A model generated the notes under the pieces. It was given only the letters and a program-made list of their open reading frames with translations. It had not been told where the DNA came from and made no database searches. Below, piece after piece: positions 15,799 through 23,604 of a DNA stretch of 25,189 nt; positions within the stretch are counted from its first letter, which is position 1, and every line of letters begins with the position of its first letter. The DNA comes from Fluviibacter sp039805725 (lineage in GTDB: Bacteria > Pseudomonadota > Gammaproteobacteria > Burkholderiales > Rhodocyclaceae), in the NCBI GenBank assembly GCA_039805725.1, contig JBDLTT010000039.1:1-25189 (forward strand), written 5' to 3'. A program made the translations under genes and the position numbers.

Positions 15799-16368
15799 TT
15801 AGTTTTTGATCGCTTCGACAGCAACGCTTAACTCGACCTCGTCGCTCACGTTCGGGGCGTATTTGCCCAGTCCGAAATCACTACGTTTGATCTGTGTCGT
15901 GGCGTTGGCACCACAAGCATCCTTCTGCTTCATCGGGTGTACGCCACAATGGAAGTGTGTGATCTTCAGTTTGACCGGCTTGGTGATGTCGCGCACGGTC
16001 AGATCGCCGCTGAGTTCGGTTGGCTTGTCGCCCTTGAACTTGATGCCGTTCGATTTGAAGGTGATGGTCGGGTACTTGGCGGCGTCAAACCAGCCATCGC
16101 TGGTCAGGTGGCCGTCAAAGGCCTTACTGCCGGTGTCAACCGAGTCAACCTTGATGGTGATGTCGGCGCTACCAGTTTTGGCTTTCTGATCCAGCGTGAT
16201 ATTGCCGGTGGTGTCGTTGAAGCGGCTACGCTGTTTTGAAAAGCCCAGGTGGGTGTACTCGAAGCTGGCAAAGGTGTGGTTTGGGTCGATCGTGTAGGTG
16301 GCGGGTTCGGCAAAGGCACCGGTAGAAAATGCAGCGGCAACAGCGCCGAGGATCAGGGTTTTTTTCAT
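15799..16368 (-). CDS. YceI-family periplasmic lipocalin-like protein
   Basis: A 189-residue protein with a signal peptide (MKKTLILGAVAAAFSTGAFA, then E). The mature start ATYTIDPNHTFASFEYTHLGFSKQRSRFNDTTGNI is the YceI signature. Family structures show a lipocalin-like barrel binding an isoprenoid quinone-like ligand. Later blocks include GSKAFDGHLTSDGWFDAAKYPTITFKS and GDLTVRDITKPVKLKI, also conserved. Two Cys (in HFHCGVHPMKQKDACGAN) may form a disulfide. AAGGAG stands before the ATG. It lies downstream of a second yceI-like gene and cytochrome b561, so all three are probably one operon. Confidence 0.94.
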   Translation of the reverse strand: MKKTLILGAVAAAFSTGAFAEPATYTIDPNHTFASFEYTHLGFSKQRSRFNDTTGNITLDQKAKTGSADITIKVDSVDTGSKAFDGHLTSDGWFDAAKYPTITFKSNGIKFKGDKPTELSGDLTVRDITKPVKLKITHFHCGVHPMKQKDACGANATTQIKRSDFGLGKYAPNVSDEVELSVAVEAIKN

Positions 16369-16386
16369 GCGTTACTCCTTGAGGTT

Positions 16387-16395
16387 GGGGGGGGG
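16387..16395. repeat. Nine-base G/C homopolymer between two yceI genes
   Basis: Nine consecutive G on the plus strand (C on the coding strand) start immediately after the stop codon of the upstream yceI-like gene and lie 27 bases before the next start. The tract could slip during replication and alter the spacing or leader structure of the downstream gene, but it is outside any reading frame. Homopolymers are also a common sequencing-error site. Confidence 0.7.
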
Positions 16396-16965
16396 TTACT
16401 GACTGCTAATAAACAATTTAAGCTGAACGGTGACGTCGTTAGCCACAGTGCCCGTTCCGGCCCATTGGCCCTGGCCGAGTCCGAAGTCTAGACGCTTGAT
16501 GAGCAGTGTGCCGTCCAGACGAGCCTGGCCATTGGCTTCACGGGTGAGGGTGACCGGAAATCGAACAGGTTTCGTCTGGTTTCGAATCGTCAGATGACCA
16601 GTAAGTTCAAAACGGTCTGCGCCCAGCGCCTTGACGTGCGTCGAGACGAATGTCGCTTGGGGTGTGCGCTTGACATCGAACCAGTTCGGACCTAACGCCT
16701 CTTCGGTGGCTTCGTCGAAGCCGATATCGAAACTCTGAAGGTCGACCTCGGCCTTGGCTTGTGCTTGTGCTGCTTTCTCCGGGTCAAAGCGGATCTGCGC
16801 GGTGAACTTTTTGAAGCGGCCCTCGGTTTTGGTACCCATCAATACCGGGATGAAGCGGATTGAAGAACGTGCGGTGTCGACCCGGTCGTACTGAACCGCT
16901 TGGGTACCCGCAGGAAATAACAGGCAGAGAGGCAATAAGAACGATAGAAGGTGTCTCGGTTTCAT
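16396..16965 (-). CDS. YceI-family protein, divergent second copy
   Basis: A 189-residue paralogue of the neighbouring YceI protein. It has a signal peptide (residues 1-~23, ending GTQA) and the start VQYDRVDTARSSIRFIPVLMGTKTEGRFKKFTAQIRFD. The later blocks LQSFDIGFDEATEEALGPNWFDVKRTPQATFVS and ELTGHLTIRNQTKPVRFPVTL align with YceI. It lacks the HFHC segment with Cys seen in its neighbour, so ligand or partner may differ. Its ATG overlaps the end of the cytochrome b561 gene by four bases, indicating translational coupling and a link to that cytochrome. Confidence 0.9.
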   Translation of the reverse strand: MKPRHLLSFLLPLCLLFPAGTQAVQYDRVDTARSSIRFIPVLMGTKTEGRFKKFTAQIRFDPEKAAQAQAKAEVDLQSFDIGFDEATEEALGPNWFDVKRTPQATFVSTHVKALGADRFELTGHLTIRNQTKPVRFPVTLTREANGQARLDGTLLIKRLDFGLGQGQWAGTGTVANDVTVQLKLFISSQ

Positions 16966-17513
16966 GATGTGTGACGCTCCGGACGCATCCGATCCAGAAG
17001 ATGATCTTTATCGATGAGCTGATGTTTGAGTGCAGCGCCGATATGAACCACAATGAGCAGGGCGATGGCGTTCGCCAAAAAACCGTGCGTGTCTTTGAGG
17101 GTTTGCGCCAAACCCTTATCTTTATCCACCAGATTCGGCAGATCCCAAAGCCCAAAAAAGGTAGTCGTGAAGCCCTTGGCAGAACTCATCAACCAACCGG
17201 TGACCGGAATGGCGATCATTAATACGTACAGGGCGATGTGGGTCAGGTGCGCAGCGATGTTTTGCCAGGCGGGGCTGTTTGTCGGCAACGGGGGTGGCGT
17301 GTGGGTCATTCGGACGGCGACCCGCGCCAACCAGAGCAGGGCAAGCGTCACCCCGAGCCACTTGTGCCAGGTCACCAGCATGATGCGATCCGGGCCGATC
17401 GGAAAGTCGCCGATGCTTATTCCCATGAAATAGAGGGCCACAATCAAACAGGCCATGAGCCAGTGCAGCGCAATCGCAGAGGGCGTATAACGGGTAGTGG
17501 GGCGACGGGGCAT
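16962..17513 (-). CDS. Cytochrome b561-family membrane protein
   Basis: A 183-residue inner-membrane protein with four hydrophobic helices of the bacterial b561 type (about 12-32, 45-68, 88-110 and 143-163). Candidate haem ligands are His17 (ALHWLM), His50 (TWHKWLG), His143 (DTHGF) and His157 (VVHIGA). Such proteins pass electrons between the quinone pool and periplasmic acceptors. The operon with two YceI proteins, which bind quinone-like isoprenoids, recurs in proteobacteria and supports a role in quinone redox chemistry. AAAGGG lies 7 bases before the ATG. First gene of a three-gene minus-strand operon, divergent from gluQ. Confidence 0.93.
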   Translation of the reverse strand: MPRRPTTRYTPSAIALHWLMACLIVALYFMGISIGDFPIGPDRIMLVTWHKWLGVTLALLWLARVAVRMTHTPPPLPTNSPAWQNIAAHLTHIALYVLMIAIPVTGWLMSSAKGFTTTFFGLWDLPNLVDKDKGLAQTLKDTHGFLANAIALLIVVHIGAALKHQLIDKDHLLDRMRPERHTS

Positions 17514-17599
17514 GCAGATCCCTTTGTTTGAAAAAAGTAAGATTGCACCATTATCATGCGCCGTTTATTCGTTGCATATGACGCTATCGTTCAAATTTT

Positions 17600-18520
17600 A
17601 TGAATAAAACCATCGGCCACCCTCGGAATACCCGGCGTATTGGACGATTTGCGCCGTCGCCCACGGGGCCGCTACATTTCGGCTCACTCGTCGCGGCCCT
17701 GGGAAGTTATCTCGATGCTCGGTCAGCCGGTGGTCAGTGGTTGCTTCGGATCGAAGACGTCGATCGACCCCGTACCATCCCCGGGATGATTGACGCTCAA
17801 ATGCGTGCGTTAGAGCGCTATGGCTTCGAGTGGGATAGCACCGTCCTGCGGCAATCCCAGCGATCATCGATTTATCAGGCAGCGCTGGATCGCCTGATTG
17901 TGGCGGATTTGGTTTACCCATGCACCTGTACGCGCAGCTACATCGCTGCGTTGCCGGGGGTGCGGATGGGCATCGATGGTTTCGTGTACCCCGGCCATTG
18001 CAGCTCATGGCAGCCAGGGATGCCGATACCGCCCGATGCCGCCTGGCGTTTTAGGGTGCCGGCCGGCGTGACCGGTTTCAACGACCGGATCCGGGGTCGT
18101 ATCGCTCAGAATCTACGAAACGATGTTGGTGATTTTTCGTTGTTACGGGCAGACGGCTGTTTCACCTATCAGCTGGCCGTCGTGGTCGATGATCTGGCAC
18201 AGGGCGTGACCGATATCGTGCGCGGCGCCGATTTAATCGATTCAACCCCCCGGCAGATCGCGTTAATTCATGCGCTCGGTGGCGACACGCCCACTTATGC
18301 GCATTTACCGGTCGTCAAGAACGATGCCGGCGAGAAACTGTCGAAACAAACCTTGGCACAGGCCATTCCCGTTGAAAACGAAGGCGCGCGGGTTGAACTG
18401 CTCTGGAAAGCTTTGGCGTTTCTGGGGCAGCAGCCAGATCCCGCTTTGCGACAGGCGTCGCAGGCAACGCTATGGGCCTGGGCCATGACGCACTGGTCTG
18501 TGGCGCGCGTGCCCGGTTGA
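17600..18520 (+). CDS. gluQ: Glutamyl-Q tRNA(Asp) synthetase
   Basis: GluQ activates glutamate and attaches it to the queuosine base in the wobble position of tRNA-Asp. It is a truncated glutamyl-tRNA synthetase lacking the anticodon-binding domain. At 306 residues the length fits. GRFAPSPTGPLHFGSL (15-30) holds the HIGH-class signature. LLRIEDVDRPR is the next conserved block. Cys108, Cys110, Tyr130 and Cys134 are the expected zinc site, and EKLSKQ is the KMSKS equivalent. The usual neighbour dksA is absent. The gene is alone in its orientation, and its TGA directly abuts the stop of the convergent clsB-like gene. There is no clear Shine-Dalgarno. Confidence 0.95.
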   Translation: MNKTIGHPRNTRRIGRFAPSPTGPLHFGSLVAALGSYLDARSAGGQWLLRIEDVDRPRTIPGMIDAQMRALERYGFEWDSTVLRQSQRSSIYQAALDRLIVADLVYPCTCTRSYIAALPGVRMGIDGFVYPGHCSSWQPGMPIPPDAAWRFRVPAGVTGFNDRIRGRIAQNLRNDVGDFSLLRADGCFTYQLAVVVDDLAQGVTDIVRGADLIDSTPRQIALIHALGGDTPTYAHLPVVKNDAGEKLSKQTLAQAIPVENEGARVELLWKALAFLGQQPDPALRQASQATLWAWAMTHWSVARVPG

Positions 18521-19732
18521 TTAATAGGTGTCCGCATAGCCGGTCAGCCGCAGCGCCCGGTAGAGAAGAAGGGCGCATGCCCCGCGAAGTAGATGGTGAA
18601 GTTTTGGCTTTTTCTGCCAGACATCGAGGGTGATTTCTCTGCTGTGCGTACTAATGGCCAGATCCAGTTGAGATTGCAGTGTTGCTGCAAATGGCTGGTC
18701 ACGGATGACAATATTTGCTTCGCGGGCCACGAGCAGGGAAAACGGATCAAGATTCGCTGAGCCAACGGTCGACCAAATGCCGTCTATGACAGCCGCCTTG
18801 GCATGCATGAATCCCGGGCGGTATTCAAAAATCCGGATGCCATGTGTCAACAGGGTGGCGTAGAGCGCCTGTGCGGCATAGTGCTGTAATCGGTATTCGA
18901 CGCGTCCCTGGAGCAGGAGTGTGACACGGACGCCACGCTGGCTGGCTTCGAGCAGTTCGGTAAGGATTTTCTGGCTTGGAATAAAATAGGCCATGGCCAG
19001 CGTGATCTGTTCATGCGCCTGACGGATGGCCAATAGATAAGCGTACTCGATCGCGCGTCGATGCAGAAGATTGTCGCGCAATACCAGTGCGGCAAGACGA
19101 TCGCCGGTAGGTGCGACGTGCAGCGTGGTAGGTAGTGGTTTCGTATAGCGCTTTCGCAGGATGCTGCCAAAGCGCGTCAGCATCAGCCACTGTCGATCGA
19201 TTGCGTGTCCAATGGGTTCGATGAGCGGCCCCCGGATGCGGACCGCGAAGTCGAGCCGAACACTGTCCGTATTGCCTGTTGCATCGTCGATGATGTTGAT
19301 GCCGCCCGCGAAAGCCGATCGTCCGTCGATCAAAGCCAGCTTGCGATGCATGCGTCGCAGGCGGGCACGTTTTAGCGAGATGAGATGCCTCAATAGTTCA
19401 CGTTCCGGTCGGAATACGCGAATTTGAACACCGGCGGATTCTAAGGGAGATCGGTGACGCTGGTCGAGATTACGTGCCCCGAATCCATCGACAACTATCC
19501 GGACATCGACACCGCGAGCTGCTGCACGGCAAAGTGCCTGAGTTAATGCATCGCCGATCGAATCATCTGCATATAGATAGGTTTCAAGGCGGATCGTTTC
19601 GCGCGCGTTATCAATATCGGCCAACAGCGCCCTAAAGTAGTCCGCGCCATTACACAGTAACCATATCTCGTTGTCTGGCAGGAAGTGGGGCCTTGGATGA
19701 AACGCCTGCCGTAAACGCCCGCGTAACGTCAT
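18521..19732 (-). CDS. clsB: Cardiolipin synthase, ClsB-type (phospholipase D family)
   Basis: A 403-residue PLD-family protein that would make cardiolipin from phosphatidylglycerol, or a related phospholipid, at the inner membrane. Two HKD motifs are intact: HRKLALID (His129, Lys131, Asp136) with FAGGIN, and HAKAAVID (His310, Lys312, Asp317) with STVGSANLDPFS. There are no N-terminal transmembrane helices, as in ClsB (YbhO) and unlike ClsA. It follows a YbhP-like gene by 11 bases. In E. coli ybhP and clsB adjoin in the ybhP-clsB-ybhN cluster, which supports the call. No ybhN homologue follows here. Confidence 0.92.
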   Translation of the reverse strand: MTLRGRLRQAFHPRPHFLPDNEIWLLCNGADYFRALLADIDNARETIRLETYLYADDSIGDALTQALCRAAARGVDVRIVVDGFGARNLDQRHRSPLESAGVQIRVFRPERELLRHLISLKRARLRRMHRKLALIDGRSAFAGGINIIDDATGNTDSVRLDFAVRIRGPLIEPIGHAIDRQWLMLTRFGSILRKRYTKPLPTTLHVAPTGDRLAALVLRDNLLHRRAIEYAYLLAIRQAHEQITLAMAYFIPSQKILTELLEASQRGVRVTLLLQGRVEYRLQHYAAQALYATLLTHGIRIFEYRPGFMHAKAAVIDGIWSTVGSANLDPFSLLVAREANIVIRDQPFAATLQSQLDLAISTHSREITLDVWQKKPKLHHLLRGACALLLYRALRLTGYADTY

Positions 19733-19743
19733 GATCTAGTGGC

Positions 19744-20490
19744 TTAGACGGTCAGTCTCAATTCGCAGCGTAGCGCTGCGTGATCGGAAATTTTTGACCA
19801 GCCGGCACCGTAATGAACATCGGCGTTCACAGCGCATAGGCCGCGTACATAAATGCGGTCTAGGCGCAGCATCGGCATAGCGACCGGAAAGCTGCGGGCG
19901 TAGCGACCGGAGAGCTGTTGAAATACTTCGCTAAGTTCGAGGCGCTCTGCCAGGTGTTTGCTGGCGTGGTTGCGCCAGTCATTAAAGTCACCCGCAATGA
20001 TCAGCGGCTGGTCATGTGGAACCAGGCGGTCGATTTCTTCAGCGAGTGCCGCCATCTGCCATTTTCGTGAACGTGCAAATAGTGAGAGATGCGCACAGAC
20101 ACAGTGGATCGTGTGGCCCTGCCACTGGATCTGTGTGTGCAACAGCCCGCGACGTTCGAATCTCAGGTGCGTCACATCCTGATTGTGACTGTGCGCAATC
20201 GGATAACGCGACAGAATGGCATTCCCATGATGACCATGATCGTAGAGCACATTCTGGCCGTAGGAAGCAGACCACACCGAATCGGCAAGAAATTCATGCT
20301 GGGGTTGTGTTGGCCAGCTTTCGTGTTTTTGAGCGTGTTGTTCGTGGAGCCCCTGCACTTCTTGCAGAAAGACCAAATCCGGGTTGAGCGTGCGGAGCCG
20401 CTCACGTAGCTCGTGAATGGTCACGCGACGATTGAACTGCGACAGCCCCTTGTGAATATTGTAGGTGACCAGCGACAGCGTTTCGGACAT
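19744..20490 (-). CDS. ybhP: Endonuclease/exonuclease/phosphatase-family protein, YbhP-like
   Basis: A 248-residue metal-dependent phosphoesterase fold. Motifs run in the EEP order: LVTYNIHKG with Asn11, LVFLQEVQG with Glu44, GHHGNAILSRYPI, IAGDFNDWRN, and SDHAALRCEL at the end with the catalytic His. The frame stays open upstream to 20667, but the extra residues overlap the end of nadA, and the conserved start is MSETLSLVTYNIHKG, so ATG 20490 is used. The natural substrate of YbhP is not established. Pairing with clsB suggests a phospholipid-related role. It lies 26 bases after nadA. Confidence 0.9.
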   Translation of the reverse strand: MSETLSLVTYNIHKGLSQFNRRVTIHELRERLRTLNPDLVFLQEVQGLHEQHAQKHESWPTQPQHEFLADSVWSASYGQNVLYDHGHHGNAILSRYPIAHSHNQDVTHLRFERRGLLHTQIQWQGHTIHCVCAHLSLFARSRKWQMAALAEEIDRLVPHDQPLIIAGDFNDWRNHASKHLAERLELSEVFQQLSGRYARSFPVAMPMLRLDRIYVRGLCAVNADVHYGAGWSKISDHAALRCELRLTV

Positions 20491-20516
20491 AGAGCTGTAG
20501 TCGAAGCAGGGGCTAG

Positions 20517-21614
20517 TCAGGAAATCGCCAGCATGCGATCCATGGCCAGCTTGGCCGAAGCCGTCTGGCTTTCGGGGACATGAATGGCGTTGACAATATT
20601 GCCTTCGACCAAGTTCTCCAGAGTCCAGGCCAGGTGCTGTGGATCGATGCGCTGCATGGTAGAACACATGCAGACGGTAGGCGCCATAAACTGCACGATC
20701 TTGCCCTCCGGCGCTACTTCACGGGCGAGGCGCTCAACCAGGTTCAGTTCGGTGCCGACAAGCCAGCGTGTTCCGGTTGGGGCTTCTTTGATGATTCTGA
20801 CGATGTATTCCGTTGAACCGATGAAGTCCGATGCCGCGCAAACTTCAAAAGAACACTCCGGGTGCGAAATGACCTTGCCGTCCGGGTGTTTGGCGCGGAA
20901 CGCCTCGATGTGCGAGGGCTGGAACATCTGGTGCACCGAACAGTGACCCTTCCAGAGCAGAATCCGCGCATTGCGGATTTGTGCCTGCGTCAGTCCGCCG
21001 CGTGGTTGATCAGGATCCCAGACCACCATTTCCTCGAGCGGTACGCCCATGGTGTGGCCAGTCCAGCGCCCGAGGTGCTGATCCGGGAAGAAAAGAACTT
21101 TGGGACGCTGCTCAAAAGCCCACTTCAGAATGACCGGTGCATTCGACGAGGTGCAAACGATCCCGCCGCGATCACCGCAAAAAGCTTTCAGGTCAGCCGC
21201 TGAGTTAATGTAGGTAATGGGTGTGATGAGATTGGCCGGATCCTCGCCCAGTGCAGTGCCTAGCTCACGCCAGCAGCGTTCCACTTTGGTCAGATTGGCC
21301 ATGTCGGCCATGGAGCAGCCCGCCGCCAAATCCGGCAATATCGCTGTCTGGCTGGGTTTGGTCATCATATCTGCCACTTCAGCCATAAAGTGCACACCGC
21401 AAAACACGATATATTCGGCATCGGTCTGGCTGGCCAGACGGGACAGCTTCAGCGAGTCGCCTGTCAGATCGGCGTGCTGGTAGACGTCGGCCCGTTGATA
21501 GTGGTGACAGAGGAGTACGGCTTTACTTCCCAGTTGCTGCCGGGCGGCGTTGATCCGTTGTTGACAGGCTTCATCGCCGAGGTCGCGGTAGTCTTCAAAA
21601 TTTCGCATGCTCAA
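20517..21614 (-). CDS. nadA: Quinolinate synthase A
   Basis: NadA condenses iminoaspartate with dihydroxyacetone phosphate to quinolinate, the first NAD-ring intermediate, using a labile [4Fe-4S] cluster. The 365-residue protein has LLCHHYQRADVYQHADLTGDSL, FCGVHFMAE, AGCSMADM (Cys100), HCSVHQ (Cys225), HPECSFEVCAASDFIGST and APTVCMCSTMQRI (Cys315, Cys317). Three of these Cys bind the cluster in the family; Cys100, Cys225 and one of the last pair are the likely set. It follows a rhodanese gene by 15 bases and precedes the ybhP-like gene by 26, so a four-gene operon is probable. nadB and nadC are not in the window. Confidence 0.96.
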   Translation of the reverse strand: MSMRNFEDYRDLGDEACQQRINAARQQLGSKAVLLCHHYQRADVYQHADLTGDSLKLSRLASQTDAEYIVFCGVHFMAEVADMMTKPSQTAILPDLAAGCSMADMANLTKVERCWRELGTALGEDPANLITPITYINSAADLKAFCGDRGGIVCTSSNAPVILKWAFEQRPKVLFFPDQHLGRWTGHTMGVPLEEMVVWDPDQPRGGLTQAQIRNARILLWKGHCSVHQMFQPSHIEAFRAKHPDGKVISHPECSFEVCAASDFIGSTEYIVRIIKEAPTGTRWLVGTELNLVERLAREVAPEGKIVQFMAPTVCMCSTMQRIDPQHLAWTLENLVEGNIVNAIHVPESQTASAKLAMDRMLAIS

Positions 21615-21629
21615 TTCCTGCTGCAGCGC

Positions 21630-22082
21630 CTAGCCCTGATACCAGGGAAGACCATGAAAGCGCCATCCGCCCAGATTGCCGCGATGGTTCTGTGCATCCT
21701 TGTCGCCCTCGAAACCTTCCAGCACGTTGTAGGCCGCCGTAAAGCCTGCTTCCAATGCGGCGCTGGCAGCGCTTCGTGAGCGAATACCACTGCGGCAAAT
21801 GAAGAGAATCGTTGCGCTACGATCGACCTGACGTTGCAGTTCGCTGATGAAATGCGGGTTGCGCGACATATCCGGGTATTGCACCCAGTCGATTTCGATA
21901 GCCCCGGGGATCCGACCGACCCAGTCCCATTCCGCGCGTGTGCGGACATCGACGAGCACGGTGCCAGGGGCTTCTTGAAGCAGCGTCAGTGCTTCCTGCG
22001 GCGTGACGTCGCCGCTGTAGTTGAAGCCCTGTTGTTCGGCACGGTGTCGTGCCTGGTTCAGAATGTCAATGATTCGGCTCAT
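21630..22082 (-). CDS. Rhodanese-domain sulfurtransferase
   Basis: A 150-residue single-domain rhodanese. The CH2A-like stretch TVLVDVRTRAEWDWVGRIPGAIEIDW and the active loop CRSGIRS with persulfide Cys96 are intact, and the end EGFEGDKD...GWRFHGLPWYQG is typical of a proteobacterial rhodanese subgroup. The frame is open back to 22193 but the extra residues do not belong to the domain, so ATG 22082 is taken. It lacks a signal peptide and should be cytosolic. It leads the operon with nadA, whose product needs an Fe-S cluster, so sulfur delivery or repair of that cluster is a reasonable but unproven role. Confidence 0.92.
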   Translation of the reverse strand: MSRIIDILNQARHRAEQQGFNYSGDVTPQEALTLLQEAPGTVLVDVRTRAEWDWVGRIPGAIEIDWVQYPDMSRNPHFISELQRQVDRSATILFICRSGIRSRSAASAALEAGFTAAYNVLEGFEGDKDAQNHRGNLGGWRFHGLPWYQG

Positions 22083-22132
22083 GATGAATCTTTGGTTAAC
22101 CGGTGGGTGATCGCCCGGAAACCGTGCGATTA

Positions 22133-22147
22133 ACGATAGAATATCGT
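22133..22147. promoter_or_regulatory. Inverted repeat between rhodanese and CDF genes
   Basis: ACGATA-GAA-TATCGT is a perfect 6+3+6 inverted repeat near the middle of the 143-base divergent gap. It lies about 80 bases before the CDF start and 50 before the rhodanese start. It may be a repressor site for one of these genes, for example a metal sensor, but no named consensus is recognised. Confidence 0.35.
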
Positions 22148-22225
22148 GTAAATGGCGAGTATACGCGGCCGTTACGGCAAGCGGAATCCACAAAGCCTGT
22201 GCCGATCATTCTAAGCGGGGGGAAT

Positions 22226-23476
22226 ATGTCTGTAGGGCATCACCATGCGGGCCATGCACACGACCAGACTGCACTGATCGATGCGTTAACAGGGGTGCAC
22301 GGTAGCGCGGCCTCGAATCGCCTCGTGCGACGCTCAGTGAATGTCAGTATGGGCGTCAATATTTGTCTTTCGGTGTTACAGATTATCGTGGGCTGGTTTG
22401 CCCATTCGCACAGTTTGCTGGTTGACGGCTTCCATTCGTTTTCCGACTTACTGTCAGACTTTCTCGTGCTTTTTGTGGCGCGACACAGTGCGCGGGCGGC
22501 GGATGACAAGCATCCCTATGGCCATGCCCGCCTTGAAACACTCGCAACATTAATCCTTGGTTTGATGCTGCTCGGTATTGGGGGTGGTTTCCTGTACTCC
22601 GCAGCAGAGCGTGCCGTTAGCGTCGAATCGGCTCCTCCGGTCGAGATGATGGCGCTGTACGTTGCCCTGCTGGCGTTGGTCGCCAAGGAATGGCTGTTCC
22701 GCTACATGCTTCGTGTGGCGAAGAAGGCCAATTCGGCCATGCTCGTGGCCAATGCCTGGCATTCGCGCTCCGATGCCGCCTCCTCGCTGGTGGTGGCTAT
22801 CGGTATTGGTGGCTCGTTGCTGGGATTCATCTACGCCGATTTGCTGGCGGCGGCGATCGTTGGTGCGCTGATTGTCAAAATGGGCTGGACATTTACACAG
22901 GGCGCGCTAGAAGAACTCGTTGACCATGGCGCCGATGCGGCTGAGCTGGAAGAGATCCGTAATACGATTCGCCAGACACCGGGCGTGCTGGATCTGCACG
23001 ATTTGAGGACGCGCCGAATGGCGGATCGGATTCTGGTAGATGCTCATGTTCACGTGGCGCCAAGGATTAGTGTTTCCGAGGGGCACCGTATTGCCGATCA
23101 GGTTAGCATCAATGTCCGGCGTTCCTGTGCAAAGGTTCTTGATGTGCTTGTTCACATCGATCCCGAAGATGACAGCGTGCCGCAGTCCGCTGCGCTCAAA
23201 GTCGATCTGTCGCGCGACCGGCTGGAGCATTGGGTGGCGGCCGCATCAACCCGGATCTGGGGGCATGGCCAGGGAGCGCCTGAACGGGTGCAGTTACACT
23301 ATTTGAATGGTCAGGTGGAGGTTGAAGTCCTGTTGCCTCCCGCACTCGACGACCTGCCTGAACCGCCCGCAATCGAGGCGGGCGTCCGCCATTTGCGGCA
23401 GGCGGCTGAGGCAGAGGGGCTGCCGTTGCAACGTTGGACGGTCTACCGTCGCCTGAGTGAGGACGCACCGGAATAG
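22226..23476 (+). CDS. Cation diffusion facilitator (CDF) divalent metal transporter, C-terminally extended
   Basis: A 416-residue inner-membrane metal/proton antiporter. The N-terminus is His-rich (MSVGHHHAGHAHD). Six hydrophobic helices follow. The TM2 metal motif is LLVDGFHSFSDLLSD and the TM5 motif HSRSDAASSL (His-x3-Asp), with HPYGHARLETL between TM2 and TM3. The cytoplasmic domain (LRTRRMADRILVDAHVHVAPRISVSEGH) is normal. About 95 further residues (from roughly 320) go beyond the ~300 typical of bacterial CDFs and seem to form an additional small domain. The frame is open from 22103, but ATG 22226 with GGGGGGAA before it begins the His-rich start. Metal is not predictable; Zn, Fe or Mn are possible. 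Confidence 0.92.
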   Translation: MSVGHHHAGHAHDQTALIDALTGVHGSAASNRLVRRSVNVSMGVNICLSVLQIIVGWFAHSHSLLVDGFHSFSDLLSDFLVLFVARHSARAADDKHPYGHARLETLATLILGLMLLGIGGGFLYSAAERAVSVESAPPVEMMALYVALLALVAKEWLFRYMLRVAKKANSAMLVANAWHSRSDAASSLVVAIGIGGSLLGFIYADLLAAAIVGALIVKMGWTFTQGALEELVDHGADAAELEEIRNTIRQTPGVLDLHDLRTRRMADRILVDAHVHVAPRISVSEGHRIADQVSINVRRSCAKVLDVLVHIDPEDDSVPQSAALKVDLSRDRLEHWVAAASTRIWGHGQGAPERVQLHYLNGQVEVEVLLPPALDDLPEPPAIEAGVRHLRQAAEAEGLPLQRWTVYRRLSEDAPE

Positions 23477-23501
23477 TGCGCACCATAGTGGTGCGCACTA
23501 T
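23473..23501. promoter_or_regulatory. NtrC-like binding site 1 upstream of glnA
   Basis: The core GCACCATAGTGGTGC (23480-23494) fits the GCAC-N7-GTGC pattern of NtrC enhancer sites. It sits inside a perfect palindrome with 13-base arms (23473-23485 and 23489-23501). The stop codon of the CDF gene lies within the left arm, so the hairpin might also help end that transcript, though no T-run follows. The centre is about 144 bases before the predicted glnA start of transcription. Confidence 0.75.
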
Positions 23502-23507
23502 GCTATA

Positions 23508-23526
23508 TTGCACAACAATGGTGCAA
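23508..23526. promoter_or_regulatory. NtrC-like binding site 2 upstream of glnA
   Basis: TTGCAC-AACAATG-GTGCAA again matches GCAC-N7-GTGC. Its centre (23517) lies 30 bases, about three helical turns, from site 1 and about 114 bases before the predicted transcription start. The two E. coli glnAp2 high-affinity NtrC sites lie at about -108 and -140, so the spacing agrees closely. Confidence 0.75.
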
Positions 23527-23604
23527 AGCCGACTGAACTGGGCACGGTACCCGCTGAAACCCGCGTGCGGGATGCTTTTCGGTAGTGGGATGGCGTATTA
23601 TTCT

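Noticed and set aside
20491..20667. Longer N-terminus for the YbhP-like protein
   Set aside because: It would overlap the end of nadA by about 150 bases and adds no part of the conserved phosphoesterase domain.
22103..22225. Longer N-terminus for the CDF protein
   Set aside because: The 41 extra residues are not hydrophobic or His-rich, and ATG 22226 has a purine-rich ribosome site followed by a typical His-rich CDF start.
23541..23554. A second GG-N10-GC element (GGCACGGTACCCGC) as the sigma54 promoter
   Set aside because: It lacks the T before GG and the TT before GC, and would put the NtrC-like sites only about 49 and 79 bases from the start. The element at 23605 fits better in sequence and spacing.
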